Shown: piece after piece, positions 63,931 to 64,000 of the stretch
Position numbering within the stretch: position 1 is the first letter of the stretch
Layout: each line of letters opens with the position of its first letter
Assembly (NCBI RefSeq): GCF_005771565.1
Contig: NZ_VAWA01000004.1
Coordinates: forward strand, 124,001-188,000
Source: Nesterenkonia sphaerica
GTDB taxonomy: Bacteria; Actinomycetota; Actinomycetes; Actinomycetales; Micrococcaceae
Direction of reading: 5' to 3'
DNA: 64,000 nucleotides
Program-made: the position numbers and the translations under genes
Notes under the pieces: model-generated
Databases searched by the model: none
The model's input: only the letters and a program-made list of their open reading frames with translations
What the model was told of the DNA's origin: nothing

Positions 63931-64000
63931 CAGCAGCTTTGACCCGGCCATCACCGGTGAGCTTCCGGAAGAACTGGAGAATCTGGCATCAGCCTCTCCA
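63931..64000 (+). ncRNA. T-box leader (isoleucine type), 5' part
   Basis: The sequence CCGGCCATCACCGGTGAGC (63944-63962) followed by TTCCGGAAGAAC matches the short Stem I of actinobacterial ileS T-boxes: a stem-loop CCGG-ccatca-CCGG that exposes the ATC specifier codon (63950-63952), then the conserved GAGC-TCCGGAAGAAC junction. It should bind uncharged tRNA-Ile and control ileS, which would lie just beyond the window. The antiterminator/sequestrator half is outside. Based on my memory of the motif, not on a covariance search. Confidence 0.78.

Overview
The window is high-GC, almost fully coding, and looks like a chromosomal segment of a Micrococcales actinomycete (Micrococcaceae-like, for example the Arthrobacter/Nesterenkonia neighbourhood). 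The evidence is mycothiol chemistry (mycothione reductase and an Rv2466c-type protein), GarA and FtsR homologues, a clpS-DUF2017 pair, DUF3039, a tandem clpP1-clpP2, frequent GTG starts and many 4-base ATGA/GTGA gene overlaps. The genus is an inference; no rRNA lies in the window.

Layout. 1-2.9 kb: a fructose PTS operon read leftwards (fruR-fruK-fruA, fruA cut by the window edge). 3.0-9.7 kb: the most accessory-looking block, two large overlapping LuxR-type regulators, an AT-rich gap, a membrane family 2 glycosyltransferase and a 53-residue membrane peptide, closed by a strong terminator. 9.7-17.9 kb: two PLP enzymes, thiL, UDP-glucose dehydrogenase, and an IclR regulator divergent from leuCD across a perfect palindrome. 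18.0-24.4 kb: cell-envelope and lipid genes (murA, plsC, gpsA, ddl), DUF3039 and a DEAD/DEAH helicase. 24.6-25.9 kb: a structured repeat leading into a DUF559/AbiEi-like gene. 25.9-28.0 kb: divergent NAD-salvage genes. 28.1-32.4 kb: clpS, DUF2017, metallo-hydrolase, rph, rdgB and a DnaQ-BRCT exonuclease. 32.4-39.4 kb: an ADP-ribosylglycohydrolase-like gene, sbcD-sbcC, a membrane protein and mqo. 39.4-42.8 kb: a Tat-exported peptide-binding protein abutting tRNA-Leu, a peroxiredoxin, an unknown protein, tRNA-Lys and tRNA-Pro. 42.9-47.2 kb: tig-clpP1-clpP2-clpX. 47.3-51.7 kb: a carbohydrate ABC importer behind a perfect 14-bp palindrome. 51.8-57.9 kb: gcvH, garA, ftsR, DUF151, a second MerR, a ParA-like ATPase, mtr and the Rv2466c-type protein. 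58.1-64 kb: a second copy of the structured repeat without its gene, an SDR, valS, a nuclease with an unusual tail, MgtC, and the promoter plus start of an isoleucine T-box at the right edge.

Functional themes. Protein quality control (clpS, tig, clpP1P2, clpX) is spread over two sites. The garA-ftsR cluster links 2-oxoglutarate metabolism and division control. The mtr/Rv2466c pair handles mycothiol redox. The IclR/leuCD pair and the T-box both concern branched-chain amino acids.

Best candidates for something new: (1) a 223-bp non-coding repeat present twice at about 97 percent identity, with 19-bp inverted ends, four alternating copies of one motif, a perfect DnaA-box sequence and the first codons of a DUF559 gene, where the second copy has lost the gene body; (2) the LuxR pair/glycosyltransferase/53-residue peptide block; (3) a substrate-binding-protein gene whose GTG start lies one base past the 3' end of tRNA-Leu, so tRNA processing would yield a nearly leaderless mRNA.
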